Shown in pieces: positions 9,522 to 19,678 of a DNA stretch of 64,000 bases. Each line of letters starts with the position of its first letter. Position 1 is the stretch's first letter. This DNA is from Solimonas sp040066175. Lineage in GTDB: Bacteria; Pseudomonadota; Gammaproteobacteria; Nevskiales; Nevskiaceae. The position numbers were made by a program, and so were the translations under genes. The notes below the pieces were generated by a model, which saw nothing but the letters and a program-made list of their open reading frames with translations, made no database searches and had not been told where the DNA came from. Where the stretch lies: contig NZ_JBEAAM010000008.1 of assembly GCF_040066175.1 (NCBI RefSeq), positions 104,308 through 168,307 of the forward strand, in the 5' to 3' direction.

Positions 9522-11045
9522 ATGCCGCATCGCGCATCCGCGCTGGTCCGGCTGCGGCGGGCCGGCATCGACACCTACCAGTCGCCGGTGATCTACATGC
9601 GCGGCGATTCGGCGGTGTGCCGTTCGGAAGGTTTCGAGGCGCAGTCACGCGTCGAGATCGTCCGCAACCAGCACCGGCTGGTGGCGACGCTCAACGTCGT
9701 GTCTGCGGACTGGCTGGCCGCCGACGAGGCGGCGCTGTCGGAAGTGGCGTGGCGCCTGCTCGGCGCGCACGAGGGCGACACCGTCGAGCTGCGCCATCCC
9801 GATCCGCTGGACTCGTTGTCGGCGCTGCGCGCCAAGGTGTACGGACGTGCGCTGGCCGCGGAGCAGATCGCCGCGATCGTGCGCGACGTCGCCGCCGGGC
9901 GCTATTCGGACCTGGAACTCGCCGCCTTCGTGACCGCCTGCGCCGGCGACCGCCTCGACGTCGAGGAAACGACGGCGCTGACGCGGGCGATGGTCGAGGC
10001 CGGTGACCGCCTGTCCTGGAACCGCACGCCGGTGATGGACAAGCACTGCATCGGCGGCCTGCCAGGCAACCGCACGACGCTGATCGTCGTGCCGATCGTC
10101 GCCGCCTGCGGGCTGACGATCCCCAAGACCTCGTCGCGCGCGATCACCTCGCCGGCCGGCACCGCCGACACGATGGAGACGCTGGCGCCGGTCGAGCTGA
10201 GCCTGGAGCAGATGCGCCGCGTCGTCGAACAGGAGGGCGGCTGCATCGCCTGGGGCGGCTCGGTGCGCCTGTCGCCGGCCGACGACGTGCTGATCCGCGT
10301 CGAGCGGCCGCTGGATTTCGACAGCGAGGGACAGCTGGTGGCGAGCGTGCTGTCGAAGAAGCTCTCGGCCGGATCGACACACGCGGTGATCGACATCCCG
10401 GTCGGGCCGACCGCCAAGATGCGCACCGAGGCCGCGGGCCGCGAGCTGGCCGCGCGCCTGACCGCCGTGGGTGCGGCGCTGGGCCTGCAGGTGAGCACGC
10501 TGTTGACCGACGGTACCCAGCCGGTCGGACGCGGCATCGGCCCTGCGCTGGAGGCGCGCGACGTGCTGGCGGTGCTGCAGAACCGCGAGGGCGCGTCGCG
10601 CAGTCTGCGCGACCGCGCGCTGCTGCTGGCGGCGTCGGTGCTGGAACTGGCCGGGCACTCGGCGCCAGGCAGCGGCCGTGCCGCCGCCGAGGCGACGCTG
10701 GCCAGCGGCGCCGCCTGGGCCAAGTTCCAGGCGATTGCGCGCGCGCAGGGCGGTTTGCGCGAACCGCCGAAATCACGCTTCCACCGGCCCTGGCCGGCGC
10801 GCGCCGGCGGGCGCGTGAGCGCGATCGACAACCGCAAGCTGTCGCGCCTGGCCAAGCTCGCGGGTGCGCCGCGCGCACCGGCGGCCGGGCTCGATCTGCA
10901 CGTGCGCATCGGTGACGTCGTCGTCGCCGGCCAGCCGCTGTTCACGCTGCATGCGGAGAGCGCCGGCGAGATCGCCTTCGCACTCGACTATCTGGAAGAC
11001 CATCCGGAGATCGTGTGCATGAACCCGGCAGAGGCGGGCGCATGA
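9522..11045 (+). CDS. AMP/thymidine phosphorylase-family protein
   Basis: The enzyme belongs to the pyrimidine-nucleoside phosphorylase family in its long form (507 residues), which includes archaeal AMP phosphorylases. An N-terminal extension of about 90 residues precedes the helical domain (SLSALRAKVYGRALAAEQIAAIV). The phosphate/base-binding core follows: MDKHCIGGLPGNRTTLIVVPIV, then PKTSSRAITSPAGTADTMETL. A C-terminal PYNP-type domain (about 430-500) closes the protein. The extension and the adjacent PRPP-synthetase-like gene suggest nucleoside-monophosphate phosphorolysis instead of thymidine degradation, but specificity cannot be read from sequence alone. The stop overlaps the next ATG. 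Confidence 0.85.
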   Translation: MPHRASALVRLRRAGIDTYQSPVIYMRGDSAVCRSEGFEAQSRVEIVRNQHRLVATLNVVSADWLAADEAALSEVAWRLLGAHEGDTVELRHPDPLDSLSALRAKVYGRALAAEQIAAIVRDVAAGRYSDLELAAFVTACAGDRLDVEETTALTRAMVEAGDRLSWNRTPVMDKHCIGGLPGNRTTLIVVPIVAACGLTIPKTSSRAITSPAGTADTMETLAPVELSLEQMRRVVEQEGGCIAWGGSVRLSPADDVLIRVERPLDFDSEGQLVASVLSKKLSAGSTHAVIDIPVGPTAKMRTEAAGRELAARLTAVGAALGLQVSTLLTDGTQPVGRGIGPALEARDVLAVLQNREGASRSLRDRALLLAASVLELAGHSAPGSGRAAAEATLASGAAWAKFQAIARAQGGLREPPKSRFHRPWPARAGGRVSAIDNRKLSRLAKLAGAPRAPAAGLDLHVRIGDVVVAGQPLFTLHAESAGEIAFALDYLEDHPEIVCMNPAEAGA

Positions 11046-11935
11046 GCCCGCTGCTGCTGTGCTTCGAGGGCCGCGCGCCCTTCGCAGCGTCGCTGGCGCG
11101 TCTGGCGGGCTTCGAGGAGGCGCCGGTCGCGCTGCACCGCTTTCCGGACGGCGAGTCGCTGGTGCGGCTCGACGCCCGCTTGGCCGGGCGCGACTGCATC
11201 GTGTTCTGCACACTCAGGGCGCCGGACGAGATCCTGTTCCCGCTGCTGGCGGCGGCCTATACGGCGCGCGAGCTGGGGGCGCGCTCGGTCGGCCTGCTGG
11301 CGCCGTACCTGGCCTACATGCGTCAGGACCGGCGCTTCAACGCCGGCGAGGCGGTGTCGTCGCGGCCGTTCGCGCAGCTGATCTCCACGCATTTCGACTG
11401 GCTGGTGACGGTCGATCCGCACCTGCACCGCTATCCGCGCCTCGATGCGCTGTACCGGCTGCCGAGCACGGTGGTCAGCGCGGTGCCGCTGATGGCCGAC
11501 TGGCTGCGGCGCAACGTCGATCGGCCCGTGCTGGTGGGGCCGGACGAGGAGAGCCTGCAGTGGGTCGGTGCGGTCGCCGAGCTGGCCGGGGCGCCCTTCG
11601 TCGTGCTGGAAAAACGGCGCCACGGCGACGCCGATGTCGAGATCGCCGTGCCGGACATCGAACGCTGGCGGGACCGTACCCCGGTGCTGGTGGACGACAT
11701 CCTCTCGACTGGCCAGACGCTGGCGCAGACCGTCCGCGGCCTGCGCGCGCAGGGTCTGGCCGCGCCGCTGTGCCTGGCGGTACACGCGGTCTTCGCCGGC
11801 GACGCCGAGCGCCGCCTCGCCGACGCTGGCGCCGCGCGCCTGGTCACGGCCAACACGATCGCCCACGCCACCAATGCGATCGACCTGACGGCACCGGTCG
11901 CGCACGCACTGCGGACTCATCTGCGCCGCACCTGA
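11042..11935 (+). CDS. ribose-phosphate pyrophosphokinase-like protein
   Basis: A 297-residue member of the PRPP synthetase family, which makes PRPP from ribose 5-phosphate and ATP. The PRPP-binding loop VLVDDILSTGQTL begins near residue 215, and the N-terminal FPDGESLVRL, YMRQDRRF and VDPHLHRYPRL segments fit the ATP and substrate sites. The sequence diverges from the housekeeping Prs, so it is probably a second, specialised paralogue. Its ATG overlaps the stop of the phosphorylase gene (ATGA), indicating tight coupling. A joint pathway recycling ribose phosphates from nucleotides is a reasonable inference. Confidence 0.84.
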   Translation: MSPLLLCFEGRAPFAASLARLAGFEEAPVALHRFPDGESLVRLDARLAGRDCIVFCTLRAPDEILFPLLAAAYTARELGARSVGLLAPYLAYMRQDRRFNAGEAVSSRPFAQLISTHFDWLVTVDPHLHRYPRLDALYRLPSTVVSAVPLMADWLRRNVDRPVLVGPDEESLQWVGAVAELAGAPFVVLEKRRHGDADVEIAVPDIERWRDRTPVLVDDILSTGQTLAQTVRGLRAQGLAAPLCLAVHAVFAGDAERRLADAGAARLVTANTIAHATNAIDLTAPVAHALRTHLRRT

Positions 11936-11983
11936 CCAGACCGCAGCCGCGCGGCGCGATTCCGGCGCCGCGATCCCGGCGCG

Positions 11984-11997
11984 TTGACGCAAGTCAA
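11984..11997. promoter_or_regulatory. FNR/Anr-type site upstream of ccoN
   Basis: TTGACGCAAGTCAA fits TTGAY-N4-RTCAA exactly (TTGAC-GCAA-GTCAA). It lies 71 bases before the ccoN ATG. High-affinity cbb3 oxidase operons are standard FNR/Anr targets. Confidence 0.78.
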
Positions 11998-12068
11998 TTC
12001 GTTGACGCCGGGATGCGTCCGACAATTCGCGCGCTACGCACTCAGTCGTAGAATCCTGGGAGTCCCTA

Positions 12069-13520
12069 ATGTCGCATGACAACAACGCTGCAACGGTTGC
12101 TGCGGCGCCGCTGTACCACGACACCGTGGTGCGGCAGTTCGCCGTCATGACCGTGGTTTGGGGCATCGTCGGCATGCTGGTTGGCGTGATACTCGCCGCG
12201 CAGCTGATGTTTCCGGCGCTGAATTTCGATATTCCGTATCTGACCTACAGCCGGCTGCGCCCGCTGCACACCAACGCGGTGATCTTCGCGTTTGGCGGCT
12301 CGGCGCTGTTCGCCACCTCGTATTGGGTGGTGCAGCGCACCTCGCAGGTCGGCCTGTTCCTGCCCAGGCTCGCCAGCTTCACCTTCTGGGGCTGGCAGGC
12401 GGTGATCGTCGCGGCGGCGATCACGCTGCCGCTGGGGATCACGCAGTCCAAGGAGTACGCGGAGCTGGAATGGCCGATCGACCTGTTGATCGCCGTGGTC
12501 TGGGTCGCCTACGCGATCGTGTTCTTCGGCACCATCGCGATCCGCAAGGTCAGCCACATCTACGTCGCCAACTGGTTCTACGGCAGCTTCATCATCGCGG
12601 TCGCGGTGCTGCACATTGTCAACAGCGCGGCGATCCCGGTGTCTCTGACCAAGTCCTACAGCGCCTATTCGGGCGCGGTGGATGCGATGGTGCAGTGGTG
12701 GTACGGCCACAACGCGGTGGGATTTTTCCTGACCGCCGGCTTCCTCGGCATGATGTACTACTTCGTGCCCAAGCAGGCCGGGCGCCCGATCTACAGCTAT
12801 CGCCTGTCGGTCGTGCACTTCTGGGCGCTGATCTCGATCTACATGTGGGCCGGCCCGCACCACCTGCACTACACCGCGCTGCCGGACTGGGCGCAGTCGC
12901 TGGGCATGGTGTTCTCGCTGATCCTGCTGGCGCCGTCCTGGGGCGGCATGATCAACGGCATCATGACCCTGTCGGGCGCCTGGCATAAGCTGCGCGACGA
13001 CCCGATCCTCAAGTTCCTGATCGTCTCGCTGTCGTTCTACGGCATGTCGACCTTCGAAGGTCCGATGATGTCGATCAAGACGGTCAATGCGCTGTCGCAC
13101 TACACCGACTGGACCATCGGCCACGTGCACTCCGGCGCGCTGGGCTGGGTCGCGATGATCTCGATCGGCTCGATCTACATGCTGATCCCGCGCCTGTGGA
13201 ACCGGCCGCAGATGTACAGCATCCCGGCGATCAACCTGCACTTCTGGCTCTCGACGATCGGCACCGTGCTGTACATCACCGCGATGTGGATCGCCGGTGT
13301 GATGCAGGGCCTCATGTGGCGCGCGGTCGAGGCCGACGGCACGCTGACCTACAGCTTCATCGAGAGCCTCAAGGCCACCTATCCGTACTACGGGGTGCGC
13401 CTGCTCGGCGGCCTGATCTTCCTGTCCGGCATGCTGGTCATGGCCTGGAACGTATGGAAGACCATCGCGCCGCCGGCCGCGGCGGCTGCGCCCCTGAAGA
13501 CTGCCGGAGCGCACGCATGA
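12069..13520 (+). CDS. ccoN: cbb3-type cytochrome c oxidase subunit I
   Basis: CcoN is the catalytic heme b/heme b3-CuB subunit of the high-affinity proton-pumping oxidase. The 483-residue polytopic protein has about twelve helices and the heme-ligand regions RPLHTNAVIFAFG (low-spin heme), WWYGHNAVGFFLTAGF (CuB histidine), GPHHLHYTALPDW and HYTDWTIGHVHSGALGW. GGGAG precedes the ATG. It begins a long overlapping operon: the ccoO start is embedded in its stop (ATGA). The upstream FNR-type site suggests induction when oxygen is scarce. Confidence 0.97.
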   Translation: MSHDNNAATVAAAPLYHDTVVRQFAVMTVVWGIVGMLVGVILAAQLMFPALNFDIPYLTYSRLRPLHTNAVIFAFGGSALFATSYWVVQRTSQVGLFLPRLASFTFWGWQAVIVAAAITLPLGITQSKEYAELEWPIDLLIAVVWVAYAIVFFGTIAIRKVSHIYVANWFYGSFIIAVAVLHIVNSAAIPVSLTKSYSAYSGAVDAMVQWWYGHNAVGFFLTAGFLGMMYYFVPKQAGRPIYSYRLSVVHFWALISIYMWAGPHHLHYTALPDWAQSLGMVFSLILLAPSWGGMINGIMTLSGAWHKLRDDPILKFLIVSLSFYGMSTFEGPMMSIKTVNALSHYTDWTIGHVHSGALGWVAMISIGSIYMLIPRLWNRPQMYSIPAINLHFWLSTIGTVLYITAMWIAGVMQGLMWRAVEADGTLTYSFIESLKATYPYYGVRLLGGLIFLSGMLVMAWNVWKTIAPPAAAAAPLKTAGAHA

Positions 13521-14158
13521 AACACGAACTGGTCGAAAAGAACGTCGTCTGGCTGGGCATCCTGATCGTCGTCGCGATTGCCTTCGGCGGCATCGTCGAG
13601 ATCGTGCCGCTGATGTTCCAGACCTCGGCGACCAAACCCGCCGAGGGCCTGCCGATGCGCACGCCGCTTGAGGTCGCCGGACGCGACGTGTACATCCGCG
13701 AGGGCTGCTACAACTGCCACTCGCAGATGGTGCGCGCGCTGCACGAGGAGGTGCTGCGCTACGGTCCGCGTTCGACGGCCGGCGAGTCGGTGTGGGACCA
13801 CCCGTTCCAGTGGGGCTCCAAGCGCACCGGCCCGGACCTGGCCCGCGTCGGCGGCCGTTACAGCGACGACTGGCACCGCATCCACCTGCTCAATCCGCGT
13901 GACGTCGTGCCGGAATCGAACATGCCCGGCTATCCGTGGCTGGCCGAGTCTCCGGTGGACGGCGAGGAAGTCCAGGCGATGATGACGGCGCTGCGGCGCG
14001 TCGGCGTGCCATTCACCGATGCCGACATCGCCGGTGCGCCGCAGGCGGTGCGCGGCAAATCGAAGATGGACGCCCTGATCGCCTTCCTGCAGTCGCTCAA
14101 GGCGCCGCAGCCGGCCAAGCAGACGGCGGCCGCGGCGCAGACCGGAGAACGCTCATGA
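13517..14158 (+). CDS. ccoO: cbb3-type cytochrome c oxidase subunit II (mono-heme)
   Basis: CcoO is the membrane-anchored mono-heme cytochrome c that passes electrons to CcoN. The 213-residue product has one N-terminal helix (VVWLGILIVVAIAFGGIVEIVPL) and the heme c motif CYNCH (Cys64, Cys67, His68). The axial methionine probably comes from the PESNMPGYPWL segment. The ATG overlaps the ccoN stop, and its own stop overlaps the ccoQ start. Confidence 0.97.
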   Translation: MKHELVEKNVVWLGILIVVAIAFGGIVEIVPLMFQTSATKPAEGLPMRTPLEVAGRDVYIREGCYNCHSQMVRALHEEVLRYGPRSTAGESVWDHPFQWGSKRTGPDLARVGGRYSDDWHRIHLLNPRDVVPESNMPGYPWLAESPVDGEEVQAMMTALRRVGVPFTDADIAGAPQAVRGKSKMDALIAFLQSLKAPQPAKQTAAAAQTGERS

Positions 14159-14319
14159 GCAGCGGCCTGATCACGGCGGTCCTGCTGGTCGCGTTCCTAG
14201 GCATCACCGCCTGGGCCTGGTCATCCCGCAACCGCGAACGTTTCCGCGACGCCGCGCAGCTGCCCTTGAACGATGAGGTTGCTCGCGACGGATGCTGCGG
14301 CAAGGAGAAATGCACATGA
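14155..14319 (+). CDS. ccoQ: cbb3-type oxidase small subunit CcoQ
   Basis: A 54-residue single-helix membrane protein, with the helix at about 5-23 followed by SSRNRERF and an acidic tail. It sits where CcoQ normally sits, between ccoO and ccoP; CcoQ stabilises the assembled oxidase. The C-terminal DGCCGKEKC is cysteine-rich, which is not typical of CcoQ and could bind metal. Start and stop both overlap neighbours by four bases (ATGA). Confidence 0.85.
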   Translation: MSSGLITAVLLVAFLGITAWAWSSRNRERFRDAAQLPLNDEVARDGCCGKEKCT

Positions 14320-14474
14320 ACGAGGCACTGCTGTACTACTGGCACTGGTTCATCGCCGCGATGGTGGTGTTCACGCTGCTCGGCTACTTCGGCCTGATGA
14401 TGGGGCATGGTCAGGAACGCCGGAACTCCGGGCCCCTGCGCAAACCCGCGGTACCCAAGGAGAGACGGCAATGA
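14316..14474 (+). CDS. small membrane protein between ccoQ and ccoP
   Basis: A 52-residue protein with one predicted helix (WHWFIAAMVVFTLLGYFGLMMG) and a basic C-terminus. I chose the ATG at 14316 because AAGGAG ends eight bases before it and it overlaps the ccoQ stop by four bases; ATG 14310 is an alternative. Standard cco operons have no gene here. The helix begins YYWHWF, which resembles the first helix of CcoP (SGFWHWF), so it may be an extra oxidase subunit or a duplicated anchor. Its function is unknown. Confidence 0.8.
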   Translation: MNEALLYYWHWFIAAMVVFTLLGYFGLMMGHGQERRNSGPLRKPAVPKERRQ

Positions 14475-15358
14475 GCGGCTTCTGGCACTGGTTCGTCCTC
14501 GTCATCACCGTGGCGTCGATGATCGGCGCGCTGTGGCTGCTGTTCGCCAACGCCAAGGGCAAGGTCACGACCGAGGACACGGGTCATGTCTGGGACGGCG
14601 ATCTGCGCGAGTACAACAACCCGCTGCCGCGCTGGTGGCTGAACCTGTTCGTCATCACCGTCGTCTTCGGCGTCGCCTACTTCGTCTTCTATCCGGGCCT
14701 GGGCAACTTCGGCGGCACGTACGGCTGGACTTCGGACAAGCAGCTCGAGGAGCGTCTGGCCGCGGTCCGGGCCAAGCGCGACGCGGTGTTCGCCCAGTTC
14801 CGCGACCAGGATCCGGGATCGCTGTCCACCAACGCCGCGGCGCTGTCGCTGGGGCGCGACGTGTTCCTGAACAACTGCGCCGGCTGTCACGGCGCCGATG
14901 CGCGCGGCGCGATCGGCTTTCCCAACCTGACCGACAACGACTGGCTGTACGGTGGCACGCCGGAGCAGGTCGTGGCTTCGATCACGCACGGCCGTAACGG
15001 CATCATGCCGGCGTTCAACGGCGCGATCGACGCGGCGACGGTCGATGCGCTGGCGCAGACGGTGGCTCGCTGGAGCGATCCGAAGCTCGATCCGGCCGTG
15101 CGCGCGAAAGGCACCGCGCAGTTCAACATTACCTGTGCGGCCTGCCACGGTCCGGACGGCAAGGGCAACCCGATGCTCGGTGCGCCCAACCTGACCGACG
15201 ACATCTGGCTCTACGGCGGCACCCGCGACCGCGTGCGCGAGACGATCCTGTTCGGACGCAAGGGCGCGATGCCGGCGCACGAGAAGCTGCTGCGGCCGGA
15301 CGAGATCAAGGTCGTCGCGGCGTATGTGCTGAGCCTGTCCAAGCAGGGTCAGCCGTGA
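14471..15358 (+). CDS. ccoP: cbb3-type cytochrome c oxidase subunit III (di-heme)
   Basis: CcoP is the di-heme cytochrome c subunit that accepts electrons from soluble or membrane cytochromes. The 295-residue product has two N-terminal helices (about 4-25 and 57-78), the EDTGHVWDGDLREYNNPLPRWW segment typical of CcoP, and two heme c motifs: CAGCH (136-140) and CAACH (222-226). Both halves carry an NLTD-WLYGGT repeat after the heme site, showing the ancestral duplication. The ATG overlaps the preceding stop, and its stop overlaps the next GTG. Confidence 0.97.
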   Translation: MSGFWHWFVLVITVASMIGALWLLFANAKGKVTTEDTGHVWDGDLREYNNPLPRWWLNLFVITVVFGVAYFVFYPGLGNFGGTYGWTSDKQLEERLAAVRAKRDAVFAQFRDQDPGSLSTNAAALSLGRDVFLNNCAGCHGADARGAIGFPNLTDNDWLYGGTPEQVVASITHGRNGIMPAFNGAIDAATVDALAQTVARWSDPKLDPAVRAKGTAQFNITCAACHGPDGKGNPMLGAPNLTDDIWLYGGTRDRVRETILFGRKGAMPAHEKLLRPDEIKVVAAYVLSLSKQGQP

Positions 15359-15663
15359 GCGAGGCGCCGGAGTCGCAGTTGGAGAACGCCGCGGAGATCC
15401 TGCGCGCGGCGCGTGTGCGGGCGCTCGGCACGCGGCCGGGCTGGCGCCTGCTCGCCATCTCGGCCTGGTCGGGATTCATCGGCGCGGTCGCGCTGATGTG
15501 CGCCTGGCTGCTGGCACTGCCCGCCGACGGCGAGCCGCTCGATTTCGGGCGGCTCGCCGAGGTGTTCGTCGTGCTGTGGGCGCTCGCCTGCGTACCGGCG
15601 GTTTCGGCAGCGCTGCTCGCGCAGCCGCCGCCCGCGGCCTTCGACCCGCCGGAACGGCGGTAG
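15355..15663 (+). CDS. two-helix membrane protein of unknown function in the cco operon
   Basis: The 102-residue protein starts at GTG overlapping the ccoP stop (GTGA). It has an N-terminal amphipathic segment and two hydrophobic helices (about 31-54 and 68-90). I recognise no family. The overlap with ccoP and the short distance to ccoG place it in the oxidase operon, so an assembly or subunit role is inferred from position alone. Confidence 0.7.
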   Translation: MSEAPESQLENAAEILRAARVRALGTRPGWRLLAISAWSGFIGAVALMCAWLLALPADGEPLDFGRLAEVFVVLWALACVPAVSAALLAQPPPAAFDPPERR

Positions 15664-15688
15664 TGTGCAAACCAACGAGTCAGGCGCA

Positions 15689-17087
<1,399 letters not shown>

Positions 17088-17098
<11 letters not shown>

Positions 17099-17234
17099 AC
17101 CGTCGCTCGAACTCGTGCTGCTGATCGTGCTGCCGCTCGTGGCGGTGCTCGCATCGGTGGTCACGCTCACGCTCGCCGGCGATGCCGGTTTCACGCCACT
17201 GCCGGATGCGGAACGCATCATCGGTACGCGCTGA
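17088..17234 (+). CDS. 48-residue membrane protein in the ccoH position
   Basis: The ATG at 17088 overlaps the ccoG 3' end by 11 bases and follows GAGGAACGCC. The product has a single helix (LELVLLIVLPLVAVLASVVTLTLAG) and a short polar tail. In most cco clusters ccoH (fixH), about 150 residues, occupies this site and helps the copper ATPase CcoI. No ccoH-like Ig domain is present, so this is either a minimal replacement or an unrelated small subunit. Confidence 0.7.
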
Positions 17235-17244
17235 GTCGAGTCCC

Positions 17245-19464
17245 GTGACCGACTGGAGCGTCTATGACCAGCCGGCGCTGCGCGACAGTGTCAGCAGCCC
17301 GGCGCCCGGCGGCCGGCGCGAGGTGCTGCTCGGCATCGACGGCATGCATTGCGCCGCTTGCGTCGGTCGCATCGAGAGACTGCTCGCCGGCCGTGCCAGC
17401 GATGTCGGTGCGAGCCTGACCAGCCGCACGCTGCAGTTCCGTTTCGATCCGCGGCGCGAGCCGCTGTCGACCTTGCTGCGCACGCTCGAGGATGCGGGCT
17501 TCGTGCCGCAGGTCCTGGCCCAGGACGCGGGGCTGCGCGCGCAGCGCGAAGAGCGCCGCGCGATGCTCGCGCGCATCGGCGTCGCGGTGATCTGCGCGAT
17601 GCAGGTGATGATGCTGGCATGGCCGACGTACACCTTCGGCGGCGCGGCCGCCGAGATTGATCCCGGCATCGAGCAGCTGCTGCGCTGGGCGCAGGCGCTG
17701 TTCGCCACCCCCTGCGTGCTGTATGCCGGTTCGCCGTTCTTCCGCAGCGCCTGGCGTGCCCTGCGCGCACGCAGCGTCAACATGGACGTGACCGTCGCGG
17801 CGTCGGTGGCCATCGCCTACGGCGCATCGCTGATTCGCACCGTGCTGGGTGAAGGTGAGATCTATTACGACACGGCGACGATGTTCGTGATGCTGCTGCT
17901 GATCGGCCGTTTCGTCGAGGGGCGCACGCGCATGCAGGCCGGCGAGCGCCTGCGCCTGCTCGCCGGTCGGCGCCGACTCACCGCACAGCGCGAGACCCCG
18001 CAGGGCATCGAGGCGGTGCCGCTGTCCGCGGTCGCGCCGGGGGATACCCTGGTCGTCGCGCCGGGCGAATCGGTCCCGGTGGACGGTACGCTGCTCGACG
18101 CGGCGGCCGAGATGGACGAGGCGCTGCTGACCGGAGAGTCGCGGGCGGTGCTGCATCGCGCCGGCGACCGCCTGCTCGCGGGCTGTCTCAATCTCGGTCA
18201 GCAGGCGCTGCGCCTGCGCGCACAAAGCGTCGGTGCGGCCACGCGCCTGGCGCAGATCACCCAGCTGCTGCAGCAGGCACAGGCCGCGCGACCGCGCTTC
18301 CAGCTGCTCGCGGATCGCCTGGCCGGCGCGTTCATCGTCACCGTACTGCTGCTGGCGCTCGCCGGTGCGGCGCTGTGGTGGCCGGATGTGGATCGGAGCC
18401 TCTCGGTGCTGCTCGCCGTGCTGGTGGCGAGCTGTCCGTGCGCGCTGTCGCTGGCGATTCCCGCGGCGATGGCTGCCGCGGCCTCGCGGCTGGCCGCGCT
18501 CGGCGTGCTGAGCGCGCGGCCCGAGGCGCTGGCGCGGCTGCCGCTGGTGGACACGGTGCTGTTCGACAAGACCGGTACGCTGACCCGCGCCGAGCTGCGC
18601 ATCGTCCGTGTCGAGCCGCAGGCCGAGCTGGACGAGGCCGGCTGCCTGGCGATCGCCGCCGCGCTGGAGCGCGGCCTGATGCATCCGATCGCCCGTGCCT
18701 TCGCGCAGACGCCGAGCCGCTTCACGGCGACGCAGCAACAACAGATCCCGGGGCGTGGTGTCGAGGGTGTCGTCGATGGGCGGCGATATCGCCTGGGCGC
18801 GCCGGCCGTCAGCGGTGACGATGCGACGGCGGACGTCGATACCGTGATCGAGCTGCGCGATGAACGGCGTGCGCTGGCCCGCATCCGCCTGGCCACCGTC
18901 GTGCGCGAAGATGCCGCCGGCACGATCGCGGCAATGCGCGAAGCCGGCATGAACGTCGAGCTGCTGACCGGAGACGGTGAGGCCGCCGCGGAGGCGCTGG
19001 CCCGGCGCCTGGGCCTGCAGCAGGTCCTCGCGCGGCAGACCCCGGAGCAGAAGCTGGCGCGGCTGGAGGCGCTGCAGAGGCAAGGCCGCGTCGTGCTCGC
19101 GGTCGGCGACGGCATCAACGATGCGCCATTCCTCGCCGCGGCCGATGTCTCGGCGGCGATGCCGCTGGGCGCGGCGCTGGCGCAAGCGCGCGCCGATCTG
19201 CTGCTGGTCGGGGACTCGCTCGCAGCGCTGATCCCTGCGCGTGACATCGCCCGGCAGGCGCAGCGCCGCGTGCGCCAGAACGTCGCCTGGGCGCTGGCCT
19301 ACAACCTGGGCGTGCTGCCGCTGGCGATGGCCGGCGTGCTGGCGCCATGGATGGCGGCGCTGGGCATGTCGCTGTCCTCGCTGCTGGTGGTCGCCAACGC
19401 GCTGCGTCTGCGCCGGACGCGGCCGGTGCAACAGCGGCCGCTGAACTACGCGGAGGTGCACTGA
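17245..19464 (+). CDS. ccoI: copper-translocating P-type ATPase CcoI (FixI)
   Basis: This P1B-type ATPase supplies copper for the CuB centre of the cbb3 oxidase. The 739-residue product has an N-terminal heavy-metal domain (GMHCAAC, Cys36 and Cys39), the TGES phosphatase motif, the metal-channel motif SCPCAL (Cys397, Cys399), the phosphorylation site DKTGT (Asp441) and the hinge GDGINDAPFLAAADVS. I place the start at GTG 17245; earlier in-frame ATGs lie inside the preceding gene. The stop overlaps the ccoS start. Confidence 0.94.
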   Translation: MTDWSVYDQPALRDSVSSPAPGGRREVLLGIDGMHCAACVGRIERLLAGRASDVGASLTSRTLQFRFDPRREPLSTLLRTLEDAGFVPQVLAQDAGLRAQREERRAMLARIGVAVICAMQVMMLAWPTYTFGGAAAEIDPGIEQLLRWAQALFATPCVLYAGSPFFRSAWRALRARSVNMDVTVAASVAIAYGASLIRTVLGEGEIYYDTATMFVMLLLIGRFVEGRTRMQAGERLRLLAGRRRLTAQRETPQGIEAVPLSAVAPGDTLVVAPGESVPVDGTLLDAAAEMDEALLTGESRAVLHRAGDRLLAGCLNLGQQALRLRAQSVGAATRLAQITQLLQQAQAARPRFQLLADRLAGAFIVTVLLLALAGAALWWPDVDRSLSVLLAVLVASCPCALSLAIPAAMAAAASRLAALGVLSARPEALARLPLVDTVLFDKTGTLTRAELRIVRVEPQAELDEAGCLAIAAALERGLMHPIARAFAQTPSRFTATQQQQIPGRGVEGVVDGRRYRLGAPAVSGDDATADVDTVIELRDERRALARIRLATVVREDAAGTIAAMREAGMNVELLTGDGEAAAEALARRLGLQQVLARQTPEQKLARLEALQRQGRVVLAVGDGINDAPFLAAADVSAAMPLGAALAQARADLLLVGDSLAALIPARDIARQAQRRVRQNVAWALAYNLGVLPLAMAGVLAPWMAALGMSLSSLLVVANALRLRRTRPVQQRPLNYAEVH

Positions 19465-19595
19465 TGGAGATTCTCTATGTGTTGATCCCGCTGGGCATCG
19501 TGCTGGTCGCGATCGCCGGGGGGCTGCTGGTCTGGGCGGTCGGCAACGGCCAGTACGACGATCTGGACGCGCAACAGCGCCGTCTGCCCGACTGA
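19464..19595 (+). CDS. ccoS: cbb3-type oxidase assembly protein CcoS
   Basis: CcoS is a short single-helix membrane protein needed for cofactor insertion into cbb3 oxidase. The 43-residue product (MEILYVLIPLGIVLVAIAGG then LLVWAVGNGQYDDLD) matches the family: a helix of about 22 residues followed by the WAV--GQYDDLD motif. The ATG overlaps the ccoI stop (TGATG), keeping the usual ccoG-(H)-I-S order. Confidence 0.95.
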   Translation: MEILYVLIPLGIVLVAIAGGLLVWAVGNGQYDDLDAQQRRLPD

Positions 19596-19609
19596 ATCCG
19601 GTGCCGCCC

Positions 19610-19623
19610 TTGACCTGGGTCAA
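19610..19623. promoter_or_regulatory. FNR/Anr-type site before the DksA-like gene
   Basis: TTGACCTGGGTCAA is nearly identical to the hemN site (one base differs in the centre) and lies 56 bases before the ATG at 19679. It marks a new transcription unit after ccoS. Confidence 0.75.
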
Positions 19624-19678
19624 TGGCGATGCGGCAGGCCGCGCGCACACTGGGCCGAAGAACGAAGGCAGGACCGTC

